Positions 55,266-62,514 of a DNA stretch of 64,000 nucleotides are shown one piece after another. How positions within the stretch are numbered: position 1 is the stretch's first letter; each line of letters starts with the position of its first letter. A program made the translations under genes and the position numbers. The DNA is from a bacterium (GTDB lineage Bacteria > Pseudomonadota > Alphaproteobacteria > Micavibrionales > UBA2020): contig JAQSDV010000001.1 in NCBI GenBank assembly GCA_029945425.1, positions 186,001-250,000 on the forward strand, read 5' to 3'. The notes beneath the pieces were generated by a model. It did not search any database, was not told the origin of the DNA, and saw only the letters and a list, made by a program, of their open reading frames with translations.

Positions 55266-55798
55266 TGAAGATGAAGAAAATTTCCGCCGTTGCCGCCGCG
55301 CTTCTCTGCGCGCTGCTGTCGCTCAACGCCTTTGCCGCCGACATGCCGAAGGAAGGCACAACCGCCCCTGCCCTCACCCTGCAGAACCAGCAGGGCAAGC
55401 CGACCAGCCTTGCCGATTTCACGGGCAAGTGGATCGTGCTTTATTTTTACCCGAAAGATTTCACGCATGGCTGTTCGCTGGAGGCGCGGAACTTTCAGGA
55501 AGACGAAGCGAAATACACGGGAAAGAACGCCGTGATTTTGGGCGTCAGCACGGACAGCCCCGACAGCCACAAAGAATTCTGCGCCAAGGAAGTCCTGAAC
55601 TTCATGCTGTTGGCCGATGCCGACCATGCGGTCAGCGATTTATATGGTTCATCCATGAGCCTCGGCGTTGCGACCGTCTCCGCCCGCAACACATTCCTGA
55701 TCGACCCGAAAGGTGTGATCCGCAAAACCTATGAAGGCGTCGACCCCGCCAATCACAGCGACGAAGTTTTGGCCGACCTCGCAACCCTGCAGAAATAA
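55265..55798 (+). CDS. Secreted peroxiredoxin (Bcp/PrxQ type)
   Basis: This 177-residue thiol peroxidase has a Sec signal peptide (KKISAVAAALLCALLSLNAFA, cleavage near residue 25), so it should work in the periplasm. The peroxidatic site is VLYFYPKDFTHGCSLEARNFQ near 57-78: the catalytic cysteine is present, but histidine replaces the usual proline or threonine-proline (FTPGCT). GVSTDSPDSHKEFCAKE has a candidate resolving cysteine near residue 107. ARNTFLIDPKGVIRKTYEGVDPANHSDEVL completes the family pattern. It is probably coupled to the upstream coiled-coil protein. Confidence 0.92.
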   Translation: MKMKKISAVAAALLCALLSLNAFAADMPKEGTTAPALTLQNQQGKPTSLADFTGKWIVLYFYPKDFTHGCSLEARNFQEDEAKYTGKNAVILGVSTDSPDSHKEFCAKEVLNFMLLADADHAVSDLYGSSMSLGVATVSARNTFLIDPKGVIRKTYEGVDPANHSDEVLADLATLQK

Positions 55799-55816
55799 CT
55801 GCTTTTTTCAACGTCG

Positions 55817-55846
55817 TTGACTCACCTCTCCCCGCCATGATATATT
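55817..55846 (+). promoter_or_regulatory. Promoter of the desaturase gene
   Basis: TTGACT (55817-55822) is followed by an AT-rich -10 region, ATATATT (55840-55846), at 17-18 bases. Initiation would be near 55853, inside the palindrome described next. Confidence 0.65.
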
Positions 55847-55861
55847 TAGCTATATAGCTAA
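55846..55861. promoter_or_regulatory. 16-base perfect palindrome at the desaturase transcript start
   Basis: TTAGCTATATAGCTAA is self-complementary and overlaps the predicted -10/+1 region of the desaturase promoter. Its position suits a repressor operator responding to fatty acids or temperature, but the regulator is unknown. Confidence 0.5.
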
Positions 55862-55883
55862 CAGTTATTAGACGGGGTATTTC

Positions 55884-56849
55884 ATGGTTGGTCATTCGCA
55901 TGATGGCAAGACGCAGGATGTGCCCCGCTTTATCAACGGTTCCGGCGATGCAATCGCAGGCACCGTCACCCGCTCCCCCGCCAAGACCGTATTTCTTACG
56001 CTGATTTACGGCGGCACGCTCGCCGCGCTGTTCTGTTTTACATGGCCGGCATTCGCGCTTTTTCTGGCGACGACGGCGGGTGTGTTGTGTTTCGGGCATT
56101 CGCTCGGCATGCACAGGCGGCTGATCCATCACAGCTTCGACTGCCCGCTATGGCTGGAACGCGGCATGGTGTATCACGGCACGCTGGTGGGCTTGGGCGG
56201 GCCTTTCACAATGGTCTACACGCATGACATGCGCGACTGGGCGCAGCGGCAGCCGCATTGCCACGATTATTTCGCACACCGTTCGCATTTCTGGAAGGAC
56301 GCGTACTGGCAGCTGTTTTGCGATATTCGCCTCGCTAACCCGCCCGCGATTGAATACGAGGACAGCCTCGTGCAGGACCGTTTTTACAAATTCATCGAAC
56401 GCTGGTGGATGTGGCAGAACCTGCCATGGGCGGTGTTATTCTTCATGATCGGCGGCTGGCCGTTCGTGTTCTGGGGCGTTTGCGCGCGCGTTGCCGCCTG
56501 CGTGACGGGCCACTGGCTGATCGGCCATTTCGCGCACCGCGAAGGCCATCAAAGCTGGCGCGTCACGACCGCTGGCGTGCAGGGATATAACGTGAAATTC
56601 GCGGGCCTGATCACCTTCGGCGAAAGCTGGCATAACAACCATCATGCCTTCCCCGGCTCCGCGCGCATCGGGTTATATGCGGGGGAGATTGATCCAGGCT
56701 GGTGGGTATTGCGTGCTTTCGAGCGTCTCGGCCTTGCGAAAAACCTGAAGCAACCCGCCGACCTTGCCCCGCGCCCCGAATTGGAACGGGTGATGGCTAT
56801 CGCGCCGCTGCCATCCGGTCACGCCGCCACATCCACAGCGTTGCGATGA
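55884..56849 (+). CDS. Membrane fatty acid (acyl-CoA) desaturase
   Basis: This 321-residue membrane di-iron enzyme should introduce a double bond into acyl chains, probably at delta-9. The three histidine boxes are present: HSLGMHRRLIHH near residue 73-84, HCHDYFAHRSHFW near 128, and ESWHNNHHAFP near 251. Hydrophobic segments lie around 38-70, 180-205 and 208-225. The first box has an unusual spacing compared with HRxxSH of classical stearoyl-CoA desaturases, closer to bacterial relatives. It has its own promoter with a palindrome. The 3' end overlaps the convergent DUF2784-like gene by 53 bases. Confidence 0.88.
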   Translation: MVGHSHDGKTQDVPRFINGSGDAIAGTVTRSPAKTVFLTLIYGGTLAALFCFTWPAFALFLATTAGVLCFGHSLGMHRRLIHHSFDCPLWLERGMVYHGTLVGLGGPFTMVYTHDMRDWAQRQPHCHDYFAHRSHFWKDAYWQLFCDIRLANPPAIEYEDSLVQDRFYKFIERWWMWQNLPWAVLFFMIGGWPFVFWGVCARVAACVTGHWLIGHFAHREGHQSWRVTTAGVQGYNVKFAGLITFGESWHNNHHAFPGSARIGLYAGEIDPGWWVLRAFERLGLAKNLKQPADLAPRPELERVMAIAPLPSGHAATSTALR

Positions 56850-57171
56850 CTGTCAATGCAAAGACAACACCTGTCCCGATCTGCACCATTTGCGGATCGG
56901 CGGTGATGCCCGCAAGATCAAGAAGGTAATCGATATAAGAACCCGGCAGGTTGCGCGCGCCCCGCATTTCCTTGATGCGCCAGTGCCAGTCTGTCAGCGG
57001 GCAGTAGCCCAGTGCGCCGATTGCCGGTCCGACCACCAGCCAGAAAAATGCGGTTGCGGCCAATAATATGCGATGGGCAAAACGCATGCGCCGCGGAATC
57101 CACCCGAACAGGTTGAACAGGATCACCCCGATATGCAGCACATCAAAAAGAATGTCTGCGAACCACAGCAC
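56797..57171 (-). CDS. DUF2784-like small membrane protein
   Basis: This 124-residue protein has three or four hydrophobic spans (VLWFADILFDVLHIGVILFNLFGW at the N-terminus, ILLAATAFFWLVVGPAIGALG, VVFALTVIATLWMW). It also has the motif YCPLTDWHWRIKEMRG followed by LPGSYIDYLL, as in DUF2784 proteins. I choose the GTG at 57171 because it gives the family-like hydrophobic start and follows CAGG at short range. Longer in-frame starts would overlap the preceding gene and add a serine/arginine-rich lead. It starts 17 bases after the stop of the outer-membrane protein gene, so the two probably share a transcript. Confidence 0.65.
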   Translation of the reverse strand: MLWFADILFDVLHIGVILFNLFGWIPRRMRFAHRILLAATAFFWLVVGPAIGALGYCPLTDWHWRIKEMRGARNLPGSYIDYLLDLAGITADPQMVQIGTGVVFALTVIATLWMWRRDRMAAAR

Positions 57172-57187
57172 CCGCGCCTGACCAGTC

Positions 57188-58105
57188 CTACCAGAATTTC
57201 TTCGGCGAGAACTTGAAGCGGAAGCGGAAGGTTGTGCCGCGTTCCTTATCATGGCGGATTTCAGGGCCGAGGCTCATATTGATGCCTTTGCCGTCGTCTT
57301 TCAGGTCGTTGTAATAGATCCCTGCTTCCACGCCGCTGTTCTGCGTGCCGGCATAGCCGCGCACCACGCCGGAGAATTTGCCGAGCGAGTATTCGCCGGT
57401 GCTGCTGCTGTTGAACAGGTTGGGGAAGTTGACTTCGGAATAGACGCGCGCATCGCTGCCGCGGCCGATTTCAGGGCCGGAGACGCGGCCGACGGATGAC
57501 CCGATGACCAGTGATGCGGGCAGCGATCCCACATGCACGTTCTTCACGCCTTCGACAAATGCGCCCGCGCGGGCGTTGCCTTCGTTGTCACGGACAAAAC
57601 GGCCGTTCACGCGCTCGATCGGGCTGTCGTAATAGCCGAGGTTGAAGCCGCCGCGATAGGTCCATTCATTGCCGCTTTTCGACGCCGCGCCGATATTGAA
57701 CTGCACGCCGTATTCCACGCCGGACGCGCGGCCATACCATTCTTTTTTCAACGGTTTCATTTCGACGTATTCACGCGTCACATCCAGCACGCCGGTTTTA
57801 TCGAGCGGCAGCAGCGTCACGGCATAGCGCGCGGCGGGCGCGATCCAGAAATTATCCTTCGACACATAAATCACCGGCTTGTGCGCGAAATAGTTGTCGA
57901 TGCGGTCGTTCAGCCCGCCCACTTCGGCGTGTTTCGGCAGGCTGCCGTCATCATTCCAGTTGGGCTGTGCGGTCGGCACCGGTTCGGGCGGAGGGGGCGG
58001 CGCTTCCTGCGCGCGTGACGGCTGCGCGGAAAAAAACAGGCCCGCACTCATCATGGCCGAGGAAAAAGTTTGCGTGAGGCCGCTGACCTTCTTGGGCTTG
58101 AACAT
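57188..58105 (-). CDS. Probable outer-membrane beta-barrel protein
   Basis: This 305-residue protein has an N-terminal export signal (KKVSGLTQTFSSAMMSAGLFFSAQPSRAQ, cleavage near residue 32), a proline-rich stretch, then repeated amphipathic beta strands with aromatic girdles. Examples are GVEYGVQFNIGAASKSGNEWTYRGGFNLGYY and GEYSLGKFSGVVRGYAGTQ. It ends FRFRFKFSPKKFW, an aromatic C-terminus typical of barrels inserted by BamA. The cargo or function is not recognisable. It has a clear promoter and is followed by the DUF2784-like gene. Confidence 0.75.
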   Translation of the reverse strand: MFKPKKVSGLTQTFSSAMMSAGLFFSAQPSRAQEAPPPPPEPVPTAQPNWNDDGSLPKHAEVGGLNDRIDNYFAHKPVIYVSKDNFWIAPAARYAVTLLPLDKTGVLDVTREYVEMKPLKKEWYGRASGVEYGVQFNIGAASKSGNEWTYRGGFNLGYYDSPIERVNGRFVRDNEGNARAGAFVEGVKNVHVGSLPASLVIGSSVGRVSGPEIGRGSDARVYSEVNFPNLFNSSSTGEYSLGKFSGVVRGYAGTQNSGVEAGIYYNDLKDDGKGINMSLGPEIRHDKERGTTFRFRFKFSPKKFW

Positions 58106-58142
58106 AAAAATCTCCGTATCTTTGAAAATGTGTGTGCGGACA

Positions 58143-58171
58143 GTAGTAGGCCGGATAGACCTTTATGTCAA
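58143..58171 (-). promoter_or_regulatory. Promoter of the outer-membrane protein gene
   Basis: On the minus strand a perfect TTGACA (58171-58166) and TACTAC (58148-58143) are 17 bases apart. Initiation near 58135 gives a leader of about 30 bases. Confidence 0.7.
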
Positions 58172-58270
58172 ACACTCATATTTCTTATTAAAATCAATGA
58201 CGTACTTGGATTTAAGCTGTTTTTAGCATGTTGCGGCTATACTGTTATGAAACCTCAACATGGAAGTTTG

Positions 58271-59329
58271 ATGCCGGATCAGCAGGTTAGCCAGTTTGTG
58301 ACGCAAGAGCCGAAGGTCTTCGATTTCGAACAGGCCGTCGCCGACGCGCGCCGCGATTTCCCCAAAGAGACAAAAGACATCACCTTCATCGACACCTCCG
58401 CCCCGGATGCTTTTGAAAAGCTGACGGAATGGGCAAAGATGGCGGGCCTGTCGCCGACCCAATACAACGACATGATGGACAACGCGGAAAATATGAACGC
58501 GCTGACCAAAAATGCGAACGGCTACAAGCTGGTCGCCATGCCGGCAAAGCGCGAAGGCGCGAATGAATCCTTTTCCGGCGATTCATACAAAAGCGCATAT
58601 TTTTGTTTCCAGCATGAATTGGGGCATTTTGTTGTGCCGCAGGCACATGCGAGCGATACCAGCGCGGTGCGAAAAACCACACAATGGCGTGAACATGCCG
58701 CAGACACTTTTGCCATGTTGCGCGGGTTGAAAGATGGCGTCTTCCAGAAAAAAGACCTGATCGACCTGTCCGACAAGCGCGGCCATAGCATGCTGCTGAC
58801 GGAAGACGTCACACACCTGACATCGATGTCCCTTGACGCTCTTGCCATCAACCCGAAAAATACCGATTTTATTTCCCTGTCGAAAAAAGAGATCATCCAG
58901 ATCTCCAAGGCGCATGCCGAGGAGTTCCAGATCGAGGGGAAAATGAACAGCCGCTTCGTGACGCTCCAGATGAACGGCCGCCGCGCGTATCAGGCAGGCG
59001 CGACGGACGATGAAGTGGTGCAGGGAAAAATGCGCGAATTGCAGGAAATCGCCATGTCATCCCCGAAAGACTCGCAAGAGTTTTACGTCGCCGCCCGCAT
59101 CCTCAATAACGTGCTGGAAACCGGCGTCCTCAAGTCGGGCGGGATCGAGCAGAAGGTGGACGTCAGCACCGAGGAATGGAAAGAGGCCAAAAAGGCGCTG
59201 ATGGAAAAAGCGGGCGACCGCGATATCGGCGCGAAGAAAGCGTCGCAAACCGTCAGCCTGACACGGCCCGAAAAGCCGAAGAACTTCGTCAGCAAAATCG
59301 CCGACAGCTTCAAGCCCATCAAAATCTGA
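58271..59329 (+). CDS. HELGH zincin-like protein A (paralog of the gene at 61465)
   Basis: This 352-residue protein has the zinc-protease signature HELGH at about 115-119 (CFQHELGHFVVPQAHAS) and a downstream REHAADTFAMLRGL (about 140-153). The glutamate or aspartate there could be the third ligand, as in gluzincin-type folds. It shares with the 61465 gene the N-terminal block VFDFEQAVADARRDFPKETKDITFIDTSAPDA and the AADxFAxLR segment. No signal peptide or membrane span is seen. TATACT at 58238-58243 would start transcription near 58250, so the ATG at 58271 (GGAAG upstream) is preferred over 58247. It converges on an ankyrin gene 11 bases away. The substrate is unknown; protease activity is inferred from motif only. 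Confidence 0.7.
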   Translation: MPDQQVSQFVTQEPKVFDFEQAVADARRDFPKETKDITFIDTSAPDAFEKLTEWAKMAGLSPTQYNDMMDNAENMNALTKNANGYKLVAMPAKREGANESFSGDSYKSAYFCFQHELGHFVVPQAHASDTSAVRKTTQWREHAADTFAMLRGLKDGVFQKKDLIDLSDKRGHSMLLTEDVTHLTSMSLDALAINPKNTDFISLSKKEIIQISKAHAEEFQIEGKMNSRFVTLQMNGRRAYQAGATDDEVVQGKMRELQEIAMSSPKDSQEFYVAARILNNVLETGVLKSGGIEQKVDVSTEEWKEAKKALMEKAGDRDIGAKKASQTVSLTRPEKPKNFVSKIADSFKPIKI

Positions 59330-59340
59330 TTATTAGCGTG

Positions 59341-60249
59341 TTACGGTTTTTGCCCGTCGCGCTTTTTGAACTTCGCCATTTTTGGCGCGACGGTTTCGTG
59401 GCCGGTGCCGTCCTTGAGCATTTTCTCGACATATTTTGTTTCGGCATCGGCCAGTATCTTTGCAAGATCGGGGAAGCCGGCATGCGCAGCTTCCTGGCTG
59501 GCGATGCGTCCCTCCGGCGTCACATGCGTCACATCCGCGTCCGCCGCGATCAGCATCCTCGCCGTTTTGACCGAATAGTTGCGCGCGGCCACGGTCAGGG
59601 CGGATTGCCCATGGATGCTGACGCCGCCAACGCTTGCCTTTTTATCCAGCAGCACGCCCAGCGCGTAATCATTGTCGGCAGACGCGGCGATCATCACCAG
59701 CGTCGTCAGGTCATCCGCCACCTGATGCACATCCGCGCCATGCTTCATGAGCATATCAAAGGTTTCGCGGCCGCGGTTCTGCGTATCCATGCGGCGGATC
59801 ACGCTTTCCAGCGGGCGGGAATCGGCAGGCGTTTTCGCGTTCGGGCTCGCCCCGTTTGCCAGCAGCGCGTCGAGCGTTTCCACATGTCCCTTCTGCACGG
59901 CATGCGTGACGGGCAGCGTGCCGCGCCGGTCGCCGATATCCGGATCGGCCTTGCCGTCCATCAGGGTCTTGATAACGGCTGTCTTGCCTTCGCGCGCGGC
60001 CACGACCAGCGCTGTGTCGCCATTGGCGTCCTTGGCATTCACATCGACGCCGCCAGTGATCAGCGATTGCACGCGGCGCGCATCTTCCGCTTTCACGGCT
60101 TCAATCAGGTCGTCGACGGTGTAAACGCGCGGACGCCGGAGTGGCGGCAACGCGTTCCTGTCGGCTGCGTCGTTGAATGCACCACGCAGATCGGGTGCGC
60201 GCGGGCGGGCGACATCGGCCATATCGGCTGGCGCGCGTTCCCCGTTCAT
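59341..60249 (-). CDS. Ankyrin repeat protein A
   Basis: This 302-residue protein has about six ankyrin repeats between residues 45 and 270. They include VDVNAKDANGDTALVVAAREGKTAVIKTLMDGKADPDIGD, GTLPVTHAVQKGHVETLDALLANGASPN and HGQSALTVAARNYSVKTARMLIAADADV. There is no signal peptide. The tail ETVAPKMAKFKKRDGQ resembles that of the neighbouring ankyrin protein (SAPRTASFRKKG), so the two are paralogs. Its start overlaps the stop of that gene by four bases (ATGA). Ankyrin repeats bind proteins. The target here may be the adjacent zincin-like proteins, which is inference. Confidence 0.88.
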   Translation of the reverse strand: MNGERAPADMADVARPRAPDLRGAFNDAADRNALPPLRRPRVYTVDDLIEAVKAEDARRVQSLITGGVDVNAKDANGDTALVVAAREGKTAVIKTLMDGKADPDIGDRRGTLPVTHAVQKGHVETLDALLANGASPNAKTPADSRPLESVIRRMDTQNRGRETFDMLMKHGADVHQVADDLTTLVMIAASADNDYALGVLLDKKASVGGVSIHGQSALTVAARNYSVKTARMLIAADADVTHVTPEGRIASQEAAHAGFPDLAKILADAETKYVEKMLKDGTGHETVAPKMAKFKKRDGQKP

Positions 60250-61289
60250 GACGGTGGCCCTTTCTTGCGGAAAGATGCCGTGCGGGGCGCGGATTTGCCC
60301 GCACCATTTAATCCGCTACGCATCGCGCCCTCCAGCTGTTTGGCGCGCTCTTTATCGATCAGGTCGACAAAGGCTGTATGGCCTTCTTCCAGCGCCTCGG
60401 CGCGGACGTCCTTGCCATGGTCGTTTTTACGGCGGAGGTCAAATCCGGCGTCGATCAGCATTTTGCCGGCAATCACCGATCCTGACCTGCCCGCCAGCAT
60501 CAGGGCGTCGGTGCCGTCGGCAGTCTTGAAATCCATCGGTATGCCTGTCTTGATGATATATCCCAGCGCATGGGTATTGCCCGTCCGCGCCGCCTGCATA
60601 TAGGGCGGCGGCCGGGCGCCACGGGCCTGCGTCAGGTCGGCGCCCAGTTCGACAAGCGTATCGAACATCGCGTTGTCGCCCTTCAGGATGGTGTGCATGA
60701 CCGCCGTCAATGAATCCTTGTTGTGGATATCCAGGCTAGCGCCACGCTGTTTCAGCAGACGCACCATTTCGTCGCGCCCGCTCATTGTGGCCAGCAGCAC
60801 GGCGTTATTGCCGCTTTCGTCCACGAGTTCGGTGTCGGCTTTTTTATCCAGCAGCAGCGTGGCAATTACGATGTCGCCGGATTCAGCCGCGACCATCAGC
60901 GGCGTCACATCGACATCGCTGCGCAGGTTGGCATCCGCGCCGCCGTCCAGCAGGATACGCACCATTTTTTCGTCATGGTCGGTGACCGCCAGTATCAGCG
61001 GATGGAGCAGCATGTTGTTGTGCTGGTTAGGTTTCGCCTTGGCGGCCAGCAGGGCTTCAACAGCCTCATAATTTTGGGCACGCGTGGCTTCGATCAGCGG
61101 CGTATCCCCCATGCTGTCGGTGGCATTCACATTCGCGCCCTGCGCGATCAGGTCCTTCAAGGCGCGCAGGTCACCGGTGCGGGCAGCTGTCAGTATCTGG
61201 CGGTCGAGATCGGCCTGATCCGGCCGGCGCACGGGTGCTTCCGCCAGCGGCGCGCTTGCACGCTCGAAGGCTTCCTTCAGCGCACTCAT
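60246..61289 (-). CDS. Ankyrin repeat protein B
   Basis: This 347-residue protein has seven or eight ankyrin repeats from about residue 30 to 320. They include LRALKDLIAQGANVNATDSMGDTPLIEATRAQ, MVRILLDGGADANLRSDVDVTPLMVAAESGD and DGTDALMLAGRSGSVIAGKMLIDAGFDL. The tail is basic, SAPRTASFRKKGPPS, similar to protein A. The ATG at 61289 (MSALKEAFERA) is preferred because AGGG lies eight bases upstream; a GTG 30 bases earlier has no ribosome site. It is divergent from the second zincin-like gene across a 175-base AT-rich spacer and coupled to ankyrin A. Confidence 0.88.
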   Translation of the reverse strand: MSALKEAFERASAPLAEAPVRRPDQADLDRQILTAARTGDLRALKDLIAQGANVNATDSMGDTPLIEATRAQNYEAVEALLAAKAKPNQHNNMLLHPLILAVTDHDEKMVRILLDGGADANLRSDVDVTPLMVAAESGDIVIATLLLDKKADTELVDESGNNAVLLATMSGRDEMVRLLKQRGASLDIHNKDSLTAVMHTILKGDNAMFDTLVELGADLTQARGARPPPYMQAARTGNTHALGYIIKTGIPMDFKTADGTDALMLAGRSGSVIAGKMLIDAGFDLRRKNDHGKDVRAEALEEGHTAFVDLIDKERAKQLEGAMRSGLNGAGKSAPRTASFRKKGPPS

Positions 61290-61408
61290 GCTTTGGCCCT
61301 TTGCGACACCCTTTGTCACCCGTTCAAAGCTGTTGATCCGATGAACTATATATATCTGATTTTGTTGAATAAATCATTAATTATATGGCAATTAACCCGC
61401 TCCGATGG

Positions 61409-61437
61409 TTGACATTACTATCCCTTTGTAATATCTA
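61409..61437 (+). promoter_or_regulatory. Promoter of zincin-like gene B
   Basis: A perfect TTGACA (61409-61414) and TATCTA (61432-61437) are 17 bases apart, with initiation near 61444, 21 bases before the ATG. The divergent ankyrin promoter is not clear, though TATATA tracts lie near 61350. Confidence 0.6.
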
Positions 61438-61464
61438 TGTAAAATATTTGAAAGAAACGAGAAG

Positions 61465-62511
61465 ATGACGCTCGACACCAACCCCGCCCCTGTTTTCGAT
61501 TTCGACGCTGCCGTTTCGGCGGCGCGGCGGGACTATCCGTTGGAAACATCGCGCGTCACATTTATCGACCTTGCCGCGCCCGATGCGGGGCAGCAATTGA
61601 AGAACTGGCTGCGCCGCGCCTCACCCGCGTTTATCCAGAGCTTTGCCGAAAAAGGCGATACGCCGGAAGCCGCGCTGTATCACGCCGCCGAAAAATTCCT
61701 GCTGAAAAACGGCCTCGCCGAGGTGGATTACGCAACCGGCAACATCCTTGTCGCAGCATCGTCCAAGCCGTCATCCAAATATCTGGGCAGCACAGCGACG
61801 CAGGCACAGCAGGCAGCCTATGTCTTTGCGCACGAACTGGGTCACGCGGTTACGCGCAACGGCTTTACGCGCGACTGGCGCGGCACGCATGAAAGTGGTA
61901 CAGCGTCCCTGCGCGGTACGCCCACGCATGAAAAGGCGCAAGCCGAAATGGCGGCGGATGTTTTTGCCATCCTGCGCTGCCTGTCGCAACAAACGATCAC
62001 CGTAGAGCAGGCACGGGAAGTATCCCTGCGGCGCGCGCTGAAGCCGCCCGGCGTGCATACCACATCGCCCGCGCTTGATGCTGCGATCAATAATTTGGGC
62101 CATGCGCAGTTCTCGCCCGCTGGCGTGCAGGCGATGGCGGAAAAAATTGCAAAACACCACGCCCCCGCCCCCGGCGAGATCGAGGAGCTGTCACAGCGCC
62201 TGAGCTGGCTGCGTACCGTGCAAAAGGAGCCGCAAGCCGGCCCCGAAATGACGAAAAAACTTAAAGGGGTTTTTGATAAAATCCGCCATCGCGCGCCGCG
62301 CAGCGCGGGCTTGCCCGACAGCATCGTCGTATTGCGCCGCCTGACGCCGCAGGAATGGCTGGAAAATGTCGCGGAGGTTTTCAACAGATCGCCGAAGAAC
62401 TCGCTGGCCGCGATCGTGACCGCCAAAATCCTCGCCTCGACCCCGCGCCTGCAAAAGCCGGGCAAGGCGCAAACAGCAGCCTATAAAAAGCTCAACAGAC
62501 GCAAGCCTTGA
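61465..62511 (+). CDS. HELGH zincin-like protein B (paralog of the gene at 58271)
   Basis: This 348-residue protein shares with zincin-like protein A the N-terminal block VFDFDAAVSAARRDYPLETSRVTFIDLAAPDA, the HELGH motif (about 123-127, VFAHELGHAVTRNGF) and EMAADVFAILRCLS (about 161-174). The AAD-F-LR core lies a similar distance after HELGH. The regions between and after these blocks have diverged. The C-terminal part is basic and alanine-rich (PGKAQTAAYKKLNRRKP). No export signal is seen. It has its own promoter and is divergent from the ankyrin pair. It ends three bases from the convergent TerC-like gene. The biochemical activity is not known. Confidence 0.7.
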   Translation: MTLDTNPAPVFDFDAAVSAARRDYPLETSRVTFIDLAAPDAGQQLKNWLRRASPAFIQSFAEKGDTPEAALYHAAEKFLLKNGLAEVDYATGNILVAASSKPSSKYLGSTATQAQQAAYVFAHELGHAVTRNGFTRDWRGTHESGTASLRGTPTHEKAQAEMAADVFAILRCLSQQTITVEQAREVSLRRALKPPGVHTTSPALDAAINNLGHAQFSPAGVQAMAEKIAKHHAPAPGEIEELSQRLSWLRTVQKEPQAGPEMTKKLKGVFDKIRHRAPRSAGLPDSIVVLRRLTPQEWLENVAEVFNRSPKNSLAAIVTAKILASTPRLQKPGKAQTAAYKKLNRRKP

Positions 62512-62514
62512 GCC

